DNA of 64,000 bases from Thereva unica (Eukaryota; Arthropoda; Insecta; Diptera; Therevidae): contig OX465282.1 of the NCBI GenBank assembly GCA_949987705.1, positions 36,792,039-36,856,038 of the forward strand. Reading direction: 5' to 3'. Under the pieces are notes generated by a model, which saw only the letters and a program-made list of their open reading frames with translations, did no database searches and was not told the origin of the DNA. The translations under genes and the position numbers were made by a program. This document shows positions 51,301-54,300 of this stretch, piece by piece. The first letter of the stretch is position 1; every line of letters begins with the position of its first letter.

Positions 51301-54300
51301 GGGGTCTTGGAGCCTACTACGACTTGTTTTGGGGCCGTGGGAGGCAAAAGAGAGGTAAATCCTAAAAGTACCTGAAAACCCCAAAAGATCTCATTTTTGG
51401 GTTTCGTGCCCATGAACACTTTTGATCAGGACGATGTCAGCTACAACATAGTAAAATTCCAGCCAATTTGACCGAAAGCACGTTTCCATATAATTTGTGC
51501 GGGGTCCTTTGTTTGGCATCTCCAACATGAAAGGATTATCGATATTTTCATTCAATTGTCAAAGTTTGCATGCGCATGCAGCTGATCTAAAAAATGATGC
51601 TATCGTAAAAAAGTCAAATGTTCTGCTTTTGTCAGAAACTCGTATGAAAAACGAATGTAAGTTATAAAAGACCCGAAGTTACAGCAGCAGGAGTAGCTAT
51701 TGGGCTGGCATACACGGATCGTAATATCAACACCAAAAAACCGGTTTTTTATGATACTCTCGGCGTACATGGGTATTTATTTTACCGAGAGTAACTTTAT
51801 TATCCCTACACGGAATATTTATGTGTGCACAACCCGAACGCGAATAACAAAGAGATATGTCAATATCAGACCCAAAGAAGAAGAAGATAAGAAGAAACAT
51901 TTGTGCATGTGTTAAGTTTTCACGCCAAAAATTTCTGTTCAAAAAGTTGCAACAACTTTCTCTCTTCCTTTTGCCCCTCTGTCCAGGAAACCGGTTTTTT
52001 AGTCTTGACGTTAGGATCCGTGTATGCCACCCCATTTATCACAATACTCAAGATATGTAACACTTCATTACTTCATATTTGGACATGTATACATGTATAC
52101 ATACTAAATTAACTAGAAGCATTGGTGTTAATGTTTCTGATATAGGCGAAATATGCGTTGCTCGTTGCAGTTCCGAGAATGGGCAATACATATTAATGGT
52201 TGCCGTTTATATTTCGCCTGGAAAATCTATGAGACAGATACAACAATTTTTATTCGAAAATTTGATGATTTATACAAAAGAAGGTTCTGAAATTCTCGAA
52301 AAAAGATTCGGCGAAAAAAATGATAATGTACCGATGATTTTAAGTGGAGACTTCAATATTAACTTTGCAGATGGTAAAAATCTACCATTAATTGAATTTT
52401 TAAATGCAACACTTAATTTAAATATGTACAATGATCGGAAACTTAGTACTACCAAATATAAAACGACGATCGATGCGGTTTTTACGCGATACTTAGATAA
52501 ATTTGAATCAAACATTTTCGTTTCTTACTTTAGTTACCATAACCCGATTGTATCTTTTTTACAATAAGTGCTAATGAAATAGGGTGGTCAAAATTGCTAC
52601 AATTATTACATAATTTAAAAAATAATTCTGAGATATCGGTTGAAGATGCAGCAGCATTAAATTTTATAGAAAAAAGGACACTTATTAATGAAGACGCAGT
52701 TACTTGTGCTACATACATATTTCAATAAGTTGGTTAATGTCCTAATGAAAATACTGCAATCAAAAAGATTTAGTCCTTTCAAGAAATATAGAATTTTGTA
52801 TTACTTCAAAAGAATCGAATTTCAACATCTAAGTTCTAAGTTTTCACTTCTATCGGCAGTCCCTATAACTGCCAATATTTTTTATTTTGTTTAAGCGACA
52901 TAAGTGATTTTTGTACCTGCACGATATCGCCCGAACCACGAAAGATATTGACTTACTTGAGGTGCCGTTCGAAGCGTATTAGCGACAATATAATCTGAAA
53001 AGATTTTTATAATATTCGGTCCAGCGGTTTTTTGGTTTAAATGACTTAAGTGATTTTTGTACCTGCACGATATCGCGCGAACTATAAAAGATATCGACTT
53101 AGTTGACGTGCCGTTCGAAGAGTATTAACCAAAATATGATCTGAAAAGATTTTCATAAAATTCGGTCGAGCCGTTTTTTTGTTTAAGTGGCGTAAGTGAT
53201 TTTTGTGCCTGCACGATATGGCCCGAACCACAAAAGATATTGACTTACTTGAGGTGCCGTTCGAAGCGTATTAGCGACAATATAATCTGAAAAGATTTTT
53301 ATAATATTCGGTCCAGCGGTTTTTTGGTTTAATTGACTTAAGTGATTTTTGTACCTGCACGATACCGCGCGAACTAAAAACTATTTCGACTTCATTGAGG
53401 TGCCGAAAAACATTAACACATCAATTTTATATTCATTTTCGTCATCCTAATCTTGTAGGTGCGCACATTTAGTTTGAAATTTTAGCGATATATATATCGC
53501 CTATTGCCTATTGCCTACTGTTCATTTATTATTAAAATATCTAATCATAATATTCAACATCCATCATACTGGGAAGTTGATCGTGTGGACCGAAAGGGTC
53601 GAACCCACATCCCAACTAGTTGTGGATCATTTTTAGTGTACCATAAACTTGTATAACTTATGGCGCGACACTCTGTATAAATTAATAATAATTACCAAAT
53701 TAAAATAAATATAAATTACCAAATTAAAACTTATTCTAATAATTATCTTTTCCTAGAGCTCTCCAAAATAAACTTCCCTACATTGATAGTACAAGAACAG
53801 GAATATGGGGCTGGAGTTATGGTGGTTACGTATCAGGAATGGCTTTAGCAATAGATGATAAAAAGGTTTTCAAGTGTGCGACTTCTGTTGCTCCCGTCAC
53901 GGATTGGGCGTACTATGGTTGGTCACTATAAAAAAATGAATGAAATTTTATAATTATTTTAAAATTTGTTTTGCAGATTCAATTTATACGGAACGATATC
54001 TGAGCCTCCCAGAACTTAATAAGGACGGGTATAAAAAATCACGATTAACTATACTTGCTTCAAAGTTCAAAAATAAAAAGTATCAATTAATACACGGAAC
54101 TTTGGATGATAACGTGCATTACCAGCAATCTATGATATTTGCAAAAAATTTAGAGCAATACGATATATTTTTCAAGCAAATTGTAATAAATATTTACCTG
54201 ATTAAGTACCTAATTAATTGATCATAATATAATAATTTATTTTCCATAGACTTATCCTGACGAAGACCACGGTCTTGGCGGTGTACGACCTCACCTTTAT

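Noticed and set aside
50300..51520. TA target duplication for the Tc1-like element L
   Set aside because: TA is not adjacent to the apparent ends (TTTTC before, TTTGG after); ends may be eroded, so it was not claimed.
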